DNA of 51,224 nt from Nitrospirota bacterium (GTDB taxonomy: Bacteria; Nitrospirota; Thermodesulfovibrionia; Thermodesulfovibrionales; Dissulfurispiraceae): the NCBI GenBank assembly GCA_009773415.1, contig WSNO01000027.1, forward strand, positions 1 to 51,224, given 5' to 3'. A model generated the notes under the pieces. The model was not told where the DNA came from. It searched no databases and saw only the letters and a program-made list of their open reading frames with translations. Each line of letters starts with the position of its first letter. The stretch's first letter is position 1. The position numbers and the translations under genes are program-made. Positions 25,885 through 34,796 of this stretch are shown here, one piece after another.

Positions 25885-26823
25885 TCAGTTTTTCAGCACA
25901 CTTGCCGTTTCAAGCTGCTCAGCACTGAGATGTCCGACAAAAAAGCGCCTAACTCCTGCGTAGTCCAAAATGCAGCGAATGCCGACGAATGCATTCGTAC
26001 GCGCCATCCCTATGGCGTCATCAGCTTGATCGTGACCAAGCTCCATGATAAGTACCCCCCCTGGTTTAAGAAAGGCAGGAGCTTCCGACAGAATTCTGCG
26101 GTGGAAGTCGAGTCCGTCCTGACCGCCGTCCAGTGCGCTCAGAGGTTCGTGCAGTTTTATTTCACTCTGCAGACCCTGGATATCCGATGTCTTAATATAG
26201 GGAGGATTGGCAATAATGCAGGTAAATTTCTGCCCGGCAAACGGGGCGAACAGATCCCCTTCAATAAACATCACAGTATCGATCGCATTGCCGGCAGCAT
26301 TTTTTTTTGCATACTGCAATGCAGCAGGCGAAATGTCAGAGCCGACAACCGCCGCGTTGGGAAATGCCTGTGCGAGAGAAAGAGCGATGCATCCGCTGCC
26401 GGTGCAGAGATCGAGAATAGTCATAGGCGATGAATTATGCGTCACGTGTGACGAGGCGACACTGCGCCCTTGCGCTTGCCGTTCTTCTGCCTTTTGGCTT
26501 CTGAGCTGCTTGATTGTTTCTTCAACCAGCAACTCCGTTTCCGGACGCGGGATAAGCACGCCGGGACCGACGGCGATGCGCAGGCCCATAAATTCGAGCT
26601 GCCCGATGATGTAATGGATCGGCTCTCCTGCGGCACGCCGCTCAGCATACTGTTGAATGGTTTGAATCGATTTAGCAGAAACTTCTGCCGGAGATGTGCA
26701 GAGCTGTGCACGAGAGAGGTGCAGAAGCGACGACACTATCAGTTCGGCCTCTTTTGCAGAATCGGCAACGCCGTGGTCGCGAAGCCGCTGTGCGATGTCC
26801 TGCACGAGGGCACCGATAATCAC
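25885..26823 (-). CDS. prmC: Release-factor glutamine methyltransferase PrmC (HemK), with a low-complexity insertion
   Basis: 312 residues. The N-terminal substrate-recognition domain (about 1-85) is followed by a SAM-dependent methyltransferase with [15 protein letters not shown] and the catalytic NPPY in [13 protein letters not shown]. It methylates the Gln of the GGQ motif in release factors, and the gene for RF1 is directly upstream with its stop overlapping this GTG start (GTGA). Between the linker [10 protein letters not shown] and the SAM-binding strand TILDL lies an extra segment ([20 protein letters not shown]) that looks repeat-derived. A run of eight or more T at about 26300 is a possible slippage site, but the frame is intact. 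Confidence 0.93.
   Translation of the reverse strand: MIIGALVQDIAQRLRDHGVADSAKEAELIVSSLLHLSRAQLCTSPAEVSAKSIQTIQQYAERRAAGEPIHYIIGQLEFMGLRIAVGPGVLIPRPETELLVEETIKQLRSQKAEERQAQGRSVASSHVTHNSSPMTILDLCTGSGCIALSLAQAFPNAAVVGSDISPAALQYAKKNAAGNAIDTVMFIEGDLFAPFAGQKFTCIIANPPYIKTSDIQGLQSEIKLHEPLSALDGGQDGLDFHRRILSEAPAFLKPGGVLIMELGHDQADDAIGMARTNAFVGIRCILDYAGVRRFFVGHLSAEQLETASVLKN
26425..26512. repeat. Low-complexity insertion in prmC
   Basis: This block has a purine-rich half and a half with GTCACGTGTGAC (a 12-base perfect palindrome around 26441-26452), in the same two-part style as the heptamer element in murJ. It falls exactly in the variable linker between the recognition domain and the methyltransferase, and the frame stays open. 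It is not a copy of the murJ element at the base level as far as I can see, so a shared origin is an inference. Confidence 0.5.
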
Positions 26824-27881
26824 AGTTCTTTCAATCGTTCGGTCTGATAGTGAGTAATTAGGGCGTCAATGAGTTCGTCGAGGCTGCCTTCGAGTACCTG
26901 TTCGAGCTTGTGGAGGGTAAGACCGACCCGATGATCAGTCACGCGGTTTTGCGGATAGTTGTATGTGCGGATGCGTTCGCTGCGATCGCCGGAGCCGACC
27001 TGGGTCTTGCGGTCGGCGGCGCGCTCTTTTTCTTTCCTCTGCAACTCACTCTCATAGAGGCGCGCACGCAATACCTTCATCGCCTTGTCTCGGTTCTTCA
27101 GCTGGGAACGCTCATCCTGGCACTGAACAACCGTATTGGTCGGCACATGGGTGATACGCACCGCCGAATAGGTCGTGTTGACGCTCTGGCCACCGGCGCC
27201 TGATGAGCAGAAGGTGTCTATGCGGAGGTCTTTTTCCTCAATCTTCAGATCCACTTCCTCAGCCTCAGGCAGCACAGCAACCGTTGCTGCGGAAGTGTGG
27301 ATGCGACCCGACGCTTCCGTTGCAGGAACACGCTGCACACGGTGCACGCCGCTCTCGTATTTAAGTCTGCTGTATGCTCCCCTGCCGGTGATATTTGCGA
27401 CCACTTCCTTCAGACCGCCGATGCCCGTCTGGCTGGAATCGATAATCTCTATCTTCCAGCGGCGCACCTCCGCGTACTTCGTGTACATCCGGAAAAGCGC
27501 CGCCCCGAAAAGCGCTGCCTCGTCGCCGCCTGTGCCGGCGCGGATTTCAAGGATAACGTTGCGATCATCGCGCGGATCCCGGGGCAGAAGCATGAGCTTC
27601 AGCTCATCTTCTGCGGCCGGACGCTGTTTTCTCAACTCCTCCAGCTCTTCCAGCGCAAGCTCTTTCAGGTCAGCATCGGCGCCTTTCAGCAGAGCTTCGG
27701 CTGCATCCGTATCATCAAGAATTTTCCTGTACTCTTGAATCTTCTCATATATGGGCTGGAGATCCGACCGTTCTTTAGAGAACTTCTGGTACTCCTGCGC
27801 ATTGCCCAACACCTCCGGCTGCGCAAGCGTAGCGGTAATTTCGATATATTTTGCTTCGAGGGAGGCAAGCTTCTCTAGCAT
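26820..27881 (-). CDS. prfA: Peptide chain release factor 1
   Basis: 353 residues, normal length. The stop-codon recognition tripeptide typical of RF1 is present in [18 protein letters not shown], and the catalytic GGQ lies in [18 protein letters not shown]. It reads UAA and UAG stop codons and triggers peptide release on the ribosome. The start codon overlaps the end of the DUF1385 gene, and the end overlaps prmC, whose product modifies this GGQ. The prfA-prmC pair is a conserved bacterial arrangement. Confidence 0.96.
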   Translation of the reverse strand: MLEKLASLEAKYIEITATLAQPEVLGNAQEYQKFSKERSDLQPIYEKIQEYRKILDDTDAAEALLKGADADLKELALEELEELRKQRPAAEDELKLMLLPRDPRDDRNVILEIRAGTGGDEAALFGAALFRMYTKYAEVRRWKIEIIDSSQTGIGGLKEVVANITGRGAYSRLKYESGVHRVQRVPATEASGRIHTSAATVAVLPEAEEVDLKIEEKDLRIDTFCSSGAGGQSVNTTYSAVRITHVPTNTVVQCQDERSQLKNRDKAMKVLRARLYESELQRKEKERAADRKTQVGSGDRSERIRTYNYPQNRVTDHRVGLTLHKLEQVLEGSLDELIDALITHYQTERLKEL

Positions 27882-28777
27882 TGGATGCAGCTCTCCTGCT
27901 TCGGATTCTCAAGCTTCAGAACCTCATTCAGCGCCGCGATCGCGGTTTCAATCTGGGCGTCATCAGGTTCATGCGCCGTCAGCCGCTGCAGAAGCATTCC
28001 AGGGAACACCAGAACACCCATGACAGGATGGTCCTTCACTCTGGCGGAAAGACGCTGCGCTTCATATGCAATGCCTGCAATAAGCGGGATACAGAAAATC
28101 CTTGCGAGGAGTTTTTCAGCGAATGTCCATTCCTGGGGAATGAACATAAACGCCATGATGCTGATGATCATGACAATCAGCAGAAAACTTGTTCCGCACC
28201 GCGGATGAAACGGCGTATATTTCCGCGCATTTTCGACCGTCAGCTCTTCGTTCGCCTCAAACGCGTATATGACCTTGTGCTCGGCGCCATGATACTGGTA
28301 GATACGCTTCATCTCACCCCAGAACCCGATGGCCATGATATAGAGGAAAAAGATGAAGACCCGCGTAACACCGTCTATCAGATTAAACAGGAATGAACTT
28401 TTTGCCACGCCTTCATAAACGGCTCCCAGCCCTGTAGCAGCCAGCAGCGGAAGGAATTTGAAAAGCGCAATGGCGAGCACAAGGGCCATGCCGATTGACA
28501 GGGCCATGCTCCACGGGGAGAGCGGCTTTTCCCCTTCCTCCTGAAAGGCGATATTGCCGGAAAACTCTATTGCCTTAATCCCGATGATAAGGGCCTGAAA
28601 TAGCGCAACAGAGCCGCGAATAAGCGGAAGCCTGAAAAAAGGATGGTTATTTGTCGTTCGGACCGTTTTGAAATTGATCACGCCCTGCGGATCGCGCACT
28701 GCTACGCTCCACCCCTCGGGTGACTTCATCATAACGCCTTCAATGACCGCCTGGCCGCCGATTGTTTTGGTATGCAT
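27875..28777 (-). CDS. DUF1385 membrane protein
   Basis: 300 residues. The family hallmark is the N-terminal [20 protein letters not shown], followed by four or so membrane helices with a conserved [15 protein letters not shown] segment and [17 protein letters not shown]. The function of the family (YqhQ in Bacillus) is not known; it often sits between rpmE and prfA, exactly as here. GGAG stands five bases before the ATG. It ends seven bases inside prfA, implying cotranscription. The His/Glu and Cys motifs could bind a metal, but nothing here proves it. Confidence 0.9.
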   Translation of the reverse strand: MHTKTIGGQAVIEGVMMKSPEGWSVAVRDPQGVINFKTVRTTNNHPFFRLPLIRGSVALFQALIIGIKAIEFSGNIAFQEEGEKPLSPWSMALSIGMALVLAIALFKFLPLLAATGLGAVYEGVAKSSFLFNLIDGVTRVFIFFLYIMAIGFWGEMKRIYQYHGAEHKVIYAFEANEELTVENARKYTPFHPRCGTSFLLIVMIISIMAFMFIPQEWTFAEKLLARIFCIPLIAGIAYEAQRLSARVKDHPVMGVLVFPGMLLQRLTAHEPDDAQIETAIAALNEVLKLENPKQESCIQC

Positions 28778-28789
28778 TGTTTCTCCTCA

Positions 28790-28831
28790 AATAAAAGAGG
28801 GTTAGAAAAAGCCTGTGCCTCTCCTAACCCT
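28790..28831 (-). terminator. Rho-independent terminator after rpmE
   Basis: On the minus strand AGGGTTAG pairs with CTAACCCT (28824-28831 with 28798-28805), and the 18-base loop contains further pairing. It is followed by TCTTTTAT. It stands between the rpmE stop and the start of the DUF1385 gene, so rpmE may be made mainly as a short transcript with partial read-through. Confidence 0.6.
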
Positions 28832-28848
28832 GTGCAGACAGAATAATG

Positions 28849-29049
28849 CTATTGTTTAGCGTATTTCTTTTTGAACTTCTCGACACGGCCTTCCGCATCC
28901 ATAATCTTCTGCTTGCCGGTGTAGAACGGATGGCATTTGGAGCAGATGTCGATATGAAGCTTTTCACGCGTCGAGCTGGTCGTAAATGAGTCACCGCATG
29001 CGCAGACAACCTTGACCTCTTTATACGCCGGATGAATCTTTTCTTTCAT
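28849..29049 (-). CDS. rpmE: Ribosomal protein L31 (zinc-binding type)
   Basis: 66 residues. It starts [20 protein letters not shown] and has the four cysteines of the zinc-binding (C+) form: the CAC pair near residue 16-18 and the [13 protein letters not shown] motif near 36-39. It is a component of the large ribosomal subunit. GGAGG precedes the ATG. A promoter-like pair lies just upstream, and a terminator just downstream. Confidence 0.97.
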   Translation of the reverse strand: MKEKIHPAYKEVKVVCACGDSFTTSSTREKLHIDICSKCHPFYTGKQKIMDAEGRVEKFKKKYAKQ

Positions 29050-29080
29050 AATGAGCCTCCTGCAATATGCTTAGCTTGTT

Positions 29081-29110
29081 ATATTACAAAAAAATCCTCC
29101 TGTTTGGCAA
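29081..29110 (-). promoter_or_regulatory. Candidate promoter of rpmE
   Basis: On the minus strand TTGCCA (29105-29110, five of six consensus positions) and TAATAT (29081-29086) are 18 bases apart, about 30 bases before the rpmE start. The 203-base divergent region also has to hold the promoter of the RNase gene on the plus strand, for which TATACT near 29171 and TACAAT near 29212 are possible -10 boxes without good -35 partners. Confidence 0.35.
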
Positions 29111-29252
29111 GCACGCCGGAAAAGATTGTCTCTGAATCCTGCAGGAACGGATGAGAAAGCTGTGCATGGTATACTGTCGAACTGGAACCGTGAACGCTTT
29201 TGAAAATAGTGCTACAATAGAGCAGTATTGATCGAAGGAGTCTCCGTATTGC

Positions 29253-31364
29253 ATGAAAGAACAGAACGAAACCCCCGAATATTCCGCACCCATCGCCCAT
29301 CCTGAGGCTGAGGCATCAGAGCCGAAGCCGAGGCTTACCACCCGTCGCCTACCGGCAAAAAAGAAAGCAGCGCCGGGCTTATCTGCTGATAGTCAGCTTC
29401 CCTTAACAGCGGAGACTCCCATGGATGAGGAAAAGGTCGCGCTTTCGCCCGTCAAGCCGCGTCGCCGCAGAACCAAGAAACCGAAAGATCCTGAGGACAT
29501 GACGACGACGGCCGGTCTTCAACGACCAGCAACAGAACAGCCCGCCGAACCTGCTGTTCCGCCTGCGGAAACACTGCCGGCGACAATCACCTCAATGGGA
29601 TATGAAAGTACAACTCCGCCTCTGCCCGGCACCGGTCGCAGGAAGCGGAGACGCCGCAGAAGAAGCAGAAAACCGCAAGCTGGAGAGCCGTCGACCGCGT
29701 CTTTGGTTGAGCGACCCGTTGCCGGCGATTCTGAGCCGACGACTCCAAATATTGAGATTGCTTTGAAGTCAGAACATGTGGATGAGCGGGGAGATCAGCC
29801 GGAAAAGCCGCGCAAACGCAGAAGAAAACGCCGGGCAAAAAAGCCTGCTGATTCAGAATCTTCAACGACTCCGGATAATGAAACCGTTGTTTCTGCTGAA
29901 CCCGATTTGGCTCTGGACACGACCAAGCGCATTTTAATCCACGCCCGGTTCGCTGAAGAGCAGCGCGTTGCCATTGTGGAAGGCAACCGGCTGCTGGATT
30001 TTTATGCGGAAAGCTCCTCGCGAATTCACCTCAAAGGCAATATCTACAAGGGAATTGTGGAAGGTCTCGCTCCCAGCCTGCAGGCGGCTTTTGTCGATTT
30101 TGGTCGAAAAAAACGCGGGTTTCTTCAGTTCCGTGAGGTCATGCCTGAGCTCCGCCGCGGAGAAAACATCCTTGAGGAAGGTCAGGAAATCCTCGTTCAG
30201 GTTGAACAGGATGAGCGCGACGCGAAAGGGGCGAGTCTCACGACATTTGTTTCGCTGCCCGGCAGATATATTGTCATGCTCCCCGGACAGCAGAAGGTGG
30301 GCATCTCACGCAAAATCGAAGGCCGTGAAGATCGCGACCGGCTGAAAGAGACGTTTAATGCACTGAAGCTCCCAAAAGGCGTGGGGTTTATTCTCCGTAC
30401 TGCCTGCGGGGACTCGCTGAATGAAGAGCTGGATCGCGACCTGCAGTATCTTGCCAAGCTCTGGAGCCGAATCACTGCCGATGCAAAAAGGGCGAAAGCT
30501 CCGAAGCTGGTTTACCAGGAGCAGAGTGTTACCATGCGTGCACTCCGCGATTATCTGACATCGGATACGTCTGAAATTCTGATCGACGATGCGGAAGCAT
30601 TCAAGACGACAAAATCGTTCCTGCAGAAGATAATGCCGTGGCGAACCGTCAATGTTGCACACTATGCGGAGAAAGAGCCGCTGTTCACAGTCTTCGGGGT
30701 TGAAAAGCAGGTAGCGGATCTGGTAAATAGTCGCGTCAAGCTGCCGTCGGGGGGCACAATCGTGTTTGACAAGGCGGAGGCGCTCACCGCTATTGATGTG
30801 AACTCGGGGAAGAGCCACAAGGAAGACAATATTGAGGACACCGCCCTTTCGACGAATCTGGAGGCGGCTGAAGAGATTGCCCGGCAGTTGCGTCTGCGCG
30901 ACATCGGCGGGCTTGTGGTAATCGACTTTATCGATATGCGTTCCGGCAGGAATCGCACTCTGGTAGAGACGCGGCTGAAGGATTCACTCTCCGCCGACAA
31001 GGCGAGCATTGAAGTCCTGCCGATATCGCGGTTCGGGCTTCTTGAAATGACGCGGGAACGCCTTCGTCCTGCCTATGCTGCGGCAATGTGGCGGACCTGT
31101 CAGGTCTGCAGCGGGCGGGGAACGGTCTATTCGGACGATCATGTTGTGCTGAATGCACTCCGGGAGCTTCATGCGCTTGCTGAGAGTAACCCGGGGTCTA
31201 CTATTCGCTGTCATCTTCCTGTTGAGAGTGCCAACATTATGTCGAATACAAAGCGCAGTGAGTTGGCAGCGCTGGAGCACCAGCAGCAGGTGACCGTCCA
31301 GATTATTGCCGAGCAGTCGCTGCATCAGGGGCAGTATTCGCTTGAGGTGAAAAAGCAGAAATAG
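29253..31364 (+). CDS. rng: Ribonuclease E/G family protein with a long basic N-terminal extension
   Basis: 703 residues. Residues about 1-220 are low-complexity, rich in Pro, Glu and Thr, with arginine/lysine clusters such as RRKRRRRRRSRKPQ, KPRKRRRKRRAKK and KPRRRRTKKPKD. The catalytic part follows: an S1-like RNA-binding domain from about 225 (IVEGLAPSLQAAFVDFGRKK), then the RNase H-like core with the metal-binding Asp in AIDVNSGK and VVIDFIDM, and the zinc-link cysteines in CQVCSGRG. It is an endoribonuclease for RNA maturation and decay. GAAGGAG stands 12 bases before the ATG. In most bacteria disordered tails of RNase E are C-terminal, so the N-terminal placement is notable. It could be called rne or rng; no C-terminal scaffold tail is present. 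Confidence 0.93.
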   Translation: MKEQNETPEYSAPIAHPEAEASEPKPRLTTRRLPAKKKAAPGLSADSQLPLTAETPMDEEKVALSPVKPRRRRTKKPKDPEDMTTTAGLQRPATEQPAEPAVPPAETLPATITSMGYESTTPPLPGTGRRKRRRRRRSRKPQAGEPSTASLVERPVAGDSEPTTPNIEIALKSEHVDERGDQPEKPRKRRRKRRAKKPADSESSTTPDNETVVSAEPDLALDTTKRILIHARFAEEQRVAIVEGNRLLDFYAESSSRIHLKGNIYKGIVEGLAPSLQAAFVDFGRKKRGFLQFREVMPELRRGENILEEGQEILVQVEQDERDAKGASLTTFVSLPGRYIVMLPGQQKVGISRKIEGREDRDRLKETFNALKLPKGVGFILRTACGDSLNEELDRDLQYLAKLWSRITADAKRAKAPKLVYQEQSVTMRALRDYLTSDTSEILIDDAEAFKTTKSFLQKIMPWRTVNVAHYAEKEPLFTVFGVEKQVADLVNSRVKLPSGGTIVFDKAEALTAIDVNSGKSHKEDNIEDTALSTNLEAAEEIARQLRLRDIGGLVVIDFIDMRSGRNRTLVETRLKDSLSADKASIEVLPISRFGLLEMTRERLRPAYAAAMWRTCQVCSGRGTVYSDDHVVLNALRELHALAESNPGSTIRCHLPVESANIMSNTKRSELAALEHQQQVTVQIIAEQSLHQGQYSLEVKKQK

Positions 31365-31391
31365 CGCCTTTTTGTGCGCGATCCAAAAGAG

Positions 31392-31426
31392 AAAGGGCCG
31401 ACTGGGAATTCCCAGCCGGCCCTTTT
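31392..31426. terminator. Bidirectional terminator between rng and hppA
   Basis: AAGGGCCG-A-CTGGGAA pairs with TTCCCAG-C-CGGCCCTT around a central EcoRI-like GAATTC, giving a near-perfect 15-bp stem with one mismatch. It is flanked by A-rich DNA on the left and TTTT on the right, so it can end transcription from both convergent genes. Confidence 0.85.
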
Positions 31427-31442
31427 CATTGCTGCAGAAAGG

Positions 31443-33518
31443 CTATCTGTTGTACTTGATCAAAAGAGGAGCAATCAGCAGAGCCACGATGTTGATAACC
31501 TTGATCATCGGGTTGATTGCCGGACCTGCGGTGTCCTTGTAAGGATCGCCGACGGTGTCGCCGGTGACGGCTGCTTTATGGCCGTCGCTGCCCTTTTTGT
31601 GCGTAACGCCCTTGTCGTCGGTCACGCCGTCTTCAAATATTTTCTTGCCGTTGTCCCATGCGCCGCCGCCGCTCGTCATGGCGATGGCCTGGAAGAGACC
31701 GGTAAGAATGCTGCCGATGAGCATGCCGCCCAGCGCTTCCCTGCCGAGTACGAAGCCGACTAATATCGGTGCGAGAACCGGTATAAGGGCAGGCCACATC
31801 ATCTCCTTAATGGCTGACTGGGTGACGATATCAACACACTTGCCGTACTCCGGCTTTCCGGTGCCTTCCATAATGCCCGGAATTTCGCGGAACTGTCTGC
31901 GGACCTCGTCGACGACGCCGCCCGCGGCCCTACCGACCGCAAGCATCAGCAGACCGCCGAAATAGTAAGGAATAAGTCCGCCGATAAAGAGTCCCGCGAT
32001 AATCATCGGGTCTGAAAGATCGAACTTGATTACCCCGGGGAACGACCTCGAATATTCGGCAAACAGAACAAGTGCAGCGAGGCCTGCTGAGCCGATGGCA
32101 TATCCCTTGGTAACAGCCTTGGTCGTGTTGCCGACTGCATCGAGAGGGTCGGTAACTGCGCGGACGCTCTCGGGAAGCCCCGCCATTTCAGCGATGCCGC
32201 CTGCGTTGTCAGTAATCGGACCATAGGAGTCAATTGCAACAACGATGCCGGTCATCGAAAGCATCGAGACCGCTGAAAGGGCTATCGCGAAAAGACCGCC
32301 GGCCGCATTGCCGGCAAACCCGCCGCCGAGGGAATATGAGCCGAGGATCGCTCCTACTATGGTAAGCGCCGGCAGTGCGGTCGCTTCCATGCTCATGGCA
32401 AGACCAGCAATAACGTTCGTGCCGTGGCCGGTGAGACTGGCTTTGGCAATGATCTTAACAGGCCTGTATTCCTTGCCGGTATAATACTCGGTAATCCAGA
32501 CGATAAGTCCGGTCAGGACAAGACCGATAACCGCGCAGAGGAAAACGTTCAGTACCGGCATCGTCTGCTGACTGGCTGGCAGAAGAGTATAGAACCAGCT
32601 CGTGGCGAAGTAGAACGCAATAGCGGCAAGAATACCCGCGACCGCCAGTCCCTTGTAAAGTGCTCCCATGATGTACTGACCGGCGCCCATTCTAACAAAA
32701 TAGGTTCCGATGATGGATGCGATGATGGATATGCCGCCAAGCAGAAGCGGATATTCGACCCAGAGGCTGCTGGCGCCAAAAACAGACTTGGCAAGCAGCA
32801 TCGCAGCAACAATGGTCACCGTATAGGTTTCGTACAGGTCAGCCGCCATGCCTGCGCAGTCACCGACGTTGTCACCGACGTTGTCAGCGATGACGGCAGG
32901 GTTGCGCGGGTCGTCTTCCGGAATTCCCGCTTCAACTTTACCGACGAGGTCAGCGCCGACGTCGGCGGCCTTGGTATAAATACCGCCTGCGATACGGGCA
33001 AAGACCGACATGAGCGAGCAGCCGAAGCCGAGGCCTATCAGGGCGTGGAACGCCGTCTCTACGTCAACTGATGCCTTTGCAATCATATAAAACCCGGCAA
33101 TGCCAAGCAGTCCAAGGGCGACAACCATAACACCCGTAACTGAACCGCCCTTGAATGCTACGGAAAGAGCTTCCTGAAGGCCCTTCTTGGCAGCTTCAGT
33201 AGTTCTCACGTTCGACATAACCGTGACAACCATGCCGAAATAGCCTGCCGCAGCTGAACCTATTACGCCGATTACGAATCCGATAGCAGTCCAGAGACCG
33301 AGTCCTATGGCAATGATAGCGGATAATACAACGGCTACGATTGCGACGGTCTTGTACTCGCGCGCAAGGAATGCCTCAGCGCCTTCCTTGATTGCCTCAG
33401 AAATCTCGATCATTTTGGCGGATCCGGTCGGCAGACCGGCGACCCATGATTTGGTGACAAATGAATAAATAATGCCTATTGCGCCGCAAATCAGGGCAAA
33501 AATAAGTATTGGTGTCAT
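31443..33518 (-). CDS. hppA: Membrane proton-translocating pyrophosphatase (K+-independent type)
   Basis: 691 residues with about 16 membrane helices. Catalytic loops are intact: the PPi-binding region around [20 protein letters not shown] and the acidic [17 protein letters not shown], plus [18 protein letters not shown] near the end. The subtype marker reads [14 protein letters not shown], with Lys at about residue 467. Potassium-dependent enzymes have Ala at that place, so this is predicted to be the K+-independent proton-pumping form. It splits PPi and stores the energy as an ion gradient. It lies 140 bases after qmoC in the same orientation, so it fits removal of PPi made by Sat. GGAGG precedes the start by about 12 bases. 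Confidence 0.96.
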   Translation of the reverse strand: MTPILIFALICGAIGIIYSFVTKSWVAGLPTGSAKMIEISEAIKEGAEAFLAREYKTVAIVAVVLSAIIAIGLGLWTAIGFVIGVIGSAAAGYFGMVVTVMSNVRTTEAAKKGLQEALSVAFKGGSVTGVMVVALGLLGIAGFYMIAKASVDVETAFHALIGLGFGCSLMSVFARIAGGIYTKAADVGADLVGKVEAGIPEDDPRNPAVIADNVGDNVGDCAGMAADLYETYTVTIVAAMLLAKSVFGASSLWVEYPLLLGGISIIASIIGTYFVRMGAGQYIMGALYKGLAVAGILAAIAFYFATSWFYTLLPASQQTMPVLNVFLCAVIGLVLTGLIVWITEYYTGKEYRPVKIIAKASLTGHGTNVIAGLAMSMEATALPALTIVGAILGSYSLGGGFAGNAAGGLFAIALSAVSMLSMTGIVVAIDSYGPITDNAGGIAEMAGLPESVRAVTDPLDAVGNTTKAVTKGYAIGSAGLAALVLFAEYSRSFPGVIKFDLSDPMIIAGLFIGGLIPYYFGGLLMLAVGRAAGGVVDEVRRQFREIPGIMEGTGKPEYGKCVDIVTQSAIKEMMWPALIPVLAPILVGFVLGREALGGMLIGSILTGLFQAIAMTSGGGAWDNGKKIFEDGVTDDKGVTHKKGSDGHKAAVTGDTVGDPYKDTAGPAINPMIKVINIVALLIAPLLIKYNR

Positions 33519-33658
33519 CCCCTTTTTTTCCTCCTTCTGTTTTTTCTGCTTATGCGTTCAATCATTTGCAACGATGCTGCCTCTGTTTCCCTGTGACCCT
33601 CACCTCCCTGAAAACTGACTTTATCCCATTAGCAATTACAGTTCAGACAATCCATCGC

Positions 33659-34786
33659 CTAGCTGCGCTTGCTGTACTTTGCAAAAACCATCGCAGTCGT
33701 GCGGTAGACCATATGAGCCATCTTCGAGTACGGCGCATACGCAAACAGCACAAAGACAAAAACCAGATGCGCGAAGTACATCGGATACCCGAGGACCGGA
33801 ATGTTCGCAAGCCGAAGAATCTGTGCCAGCATGCCGGTCAGACCTACGCCGTAGACGACAACGATAAAGAACCAGTCGAAATAACTGCCTGCCCCGACTT
33901 TTTCCTTATTTTTGATGCGGTTCATGACTATCATCGTAATTCCGATGAGCATCGCCACTCCGCTCACATTGCCGATCCACTTCACAATATTGGTCTGCGG
34001 ATACGGACCGTTGTAATCAAAAACGTAAATGTACGAAGCGGCAAGCGTAGTCGTGATAGCAAGACCGATAAAAGAATAAAAAAGAATCTTGTGCGCTATC
34101 GAGCGATCTTTTGAAACACCGCATTTCTCAAAGACCGAATGCGTGAGAATTTCCCGGACTGTTTCGGCCAGAGGGGTAATGACATCCTTGCGGGGCGGCG
34201 CCGGATAGTTGGCCGACATGGCAGCCCAATAGTTTTTTATCCCCTTGAAAAACATAAACGCCGCAAAGAAGGCAACGGGGACAAATACGGTGTCGATATA
34301 AAGCGTCGGCGGAAACATGAGTGAATACGACATAAGCTGTCCGTTCGGGATGCGCGGAATGCCGTTGGTCAGATGCCCCTGTATGAACAGTTCAAAGAGG
34401 AAGATAATGGTCGGAATTGCGAAAAGCAAGAGCAGAAATTTCGAATCGTTGACCATTTTACCCATAAATGACGGACTCGAAAACTCCTGAATCGTCATCT
34501 TGCGCACGGCGCCGAGAACCTCACCCGGCTTTGCGCCGCGGGGGCAGTGGGCGGTACAGTCGCTGCATTGATGGCAGAGCCATACATCCGGGCTTGCAAG
34601 GAGCTTGTCCTTCAGACCCCACTGCGCATACAGCATCTCTTTTCGCGGGAACGGCTTCCGATCAGGGGTTACGTCGCAGACGACCGTGCAGGTGGAGCAC
34701 TGATAGCACTTCTTCAGCGACTCACCGCCTGCAGCGATAATCTCTTTTGTAAACTCAAGGTCAGGCTTCAATATTTGATCTGACAT
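33659..34786 (-). CDS. qmoC: Quinone-interacting membrane-bound oxidoreductase subunit C
   Basis: 375 residues. The N-terminal HdrC-like part has two iron-sulfur motifs, CYQCSTCTVVCDVTP and CHQCSDCTAHCPRGAKP. The C-terminal part has about six membrane helices of a b-type-cytochrome-like (HdrE/NarI-related) domain, for example FWYW-free hydrophobic segments from about 125 onward. It anchors the Qmo complex in the membrane and exchanges electrons with the quinone pool. It follows qmoB after 10 bases and is the last gene of qmoABC. Confidence 0.95.
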   Translation of the reverse strand: MSDQILKPDLEFTKEIIAAGGESLKKCYQCSTCTVVCDVTPDRKPFPRKEMLYAQWGLKDKLLASPDVWLCHQCSDCTAHCPRGAKPGEVLGAVRKMTIQEFSSPSFMGKMVNDSKFLLLLFAIPTIIFLFELFIQGHLTNGIPRIPNGQLMSYSLMFPPTLYIDTVFVPVAFFAAFMFFKGIKNYWAAMSANYPAPPRKDVITPLAETVREILTHSVFEKCGVSKDRSIAHKILFYSFIGLAITTTLAASYIYVFDYNGPYPQTNIVKWIGNVSGVAMLIGITMIVMNRIKNKEKVGAGSYFDWFFIVVVYGVGLTGMLAQILRLANIPVLGYPMYFAHLVFVFVLFAYAPYSKMAHMVYRTTAMVFAKYSKRS

Positions 34787-34796
34787 TTATCGCCTC

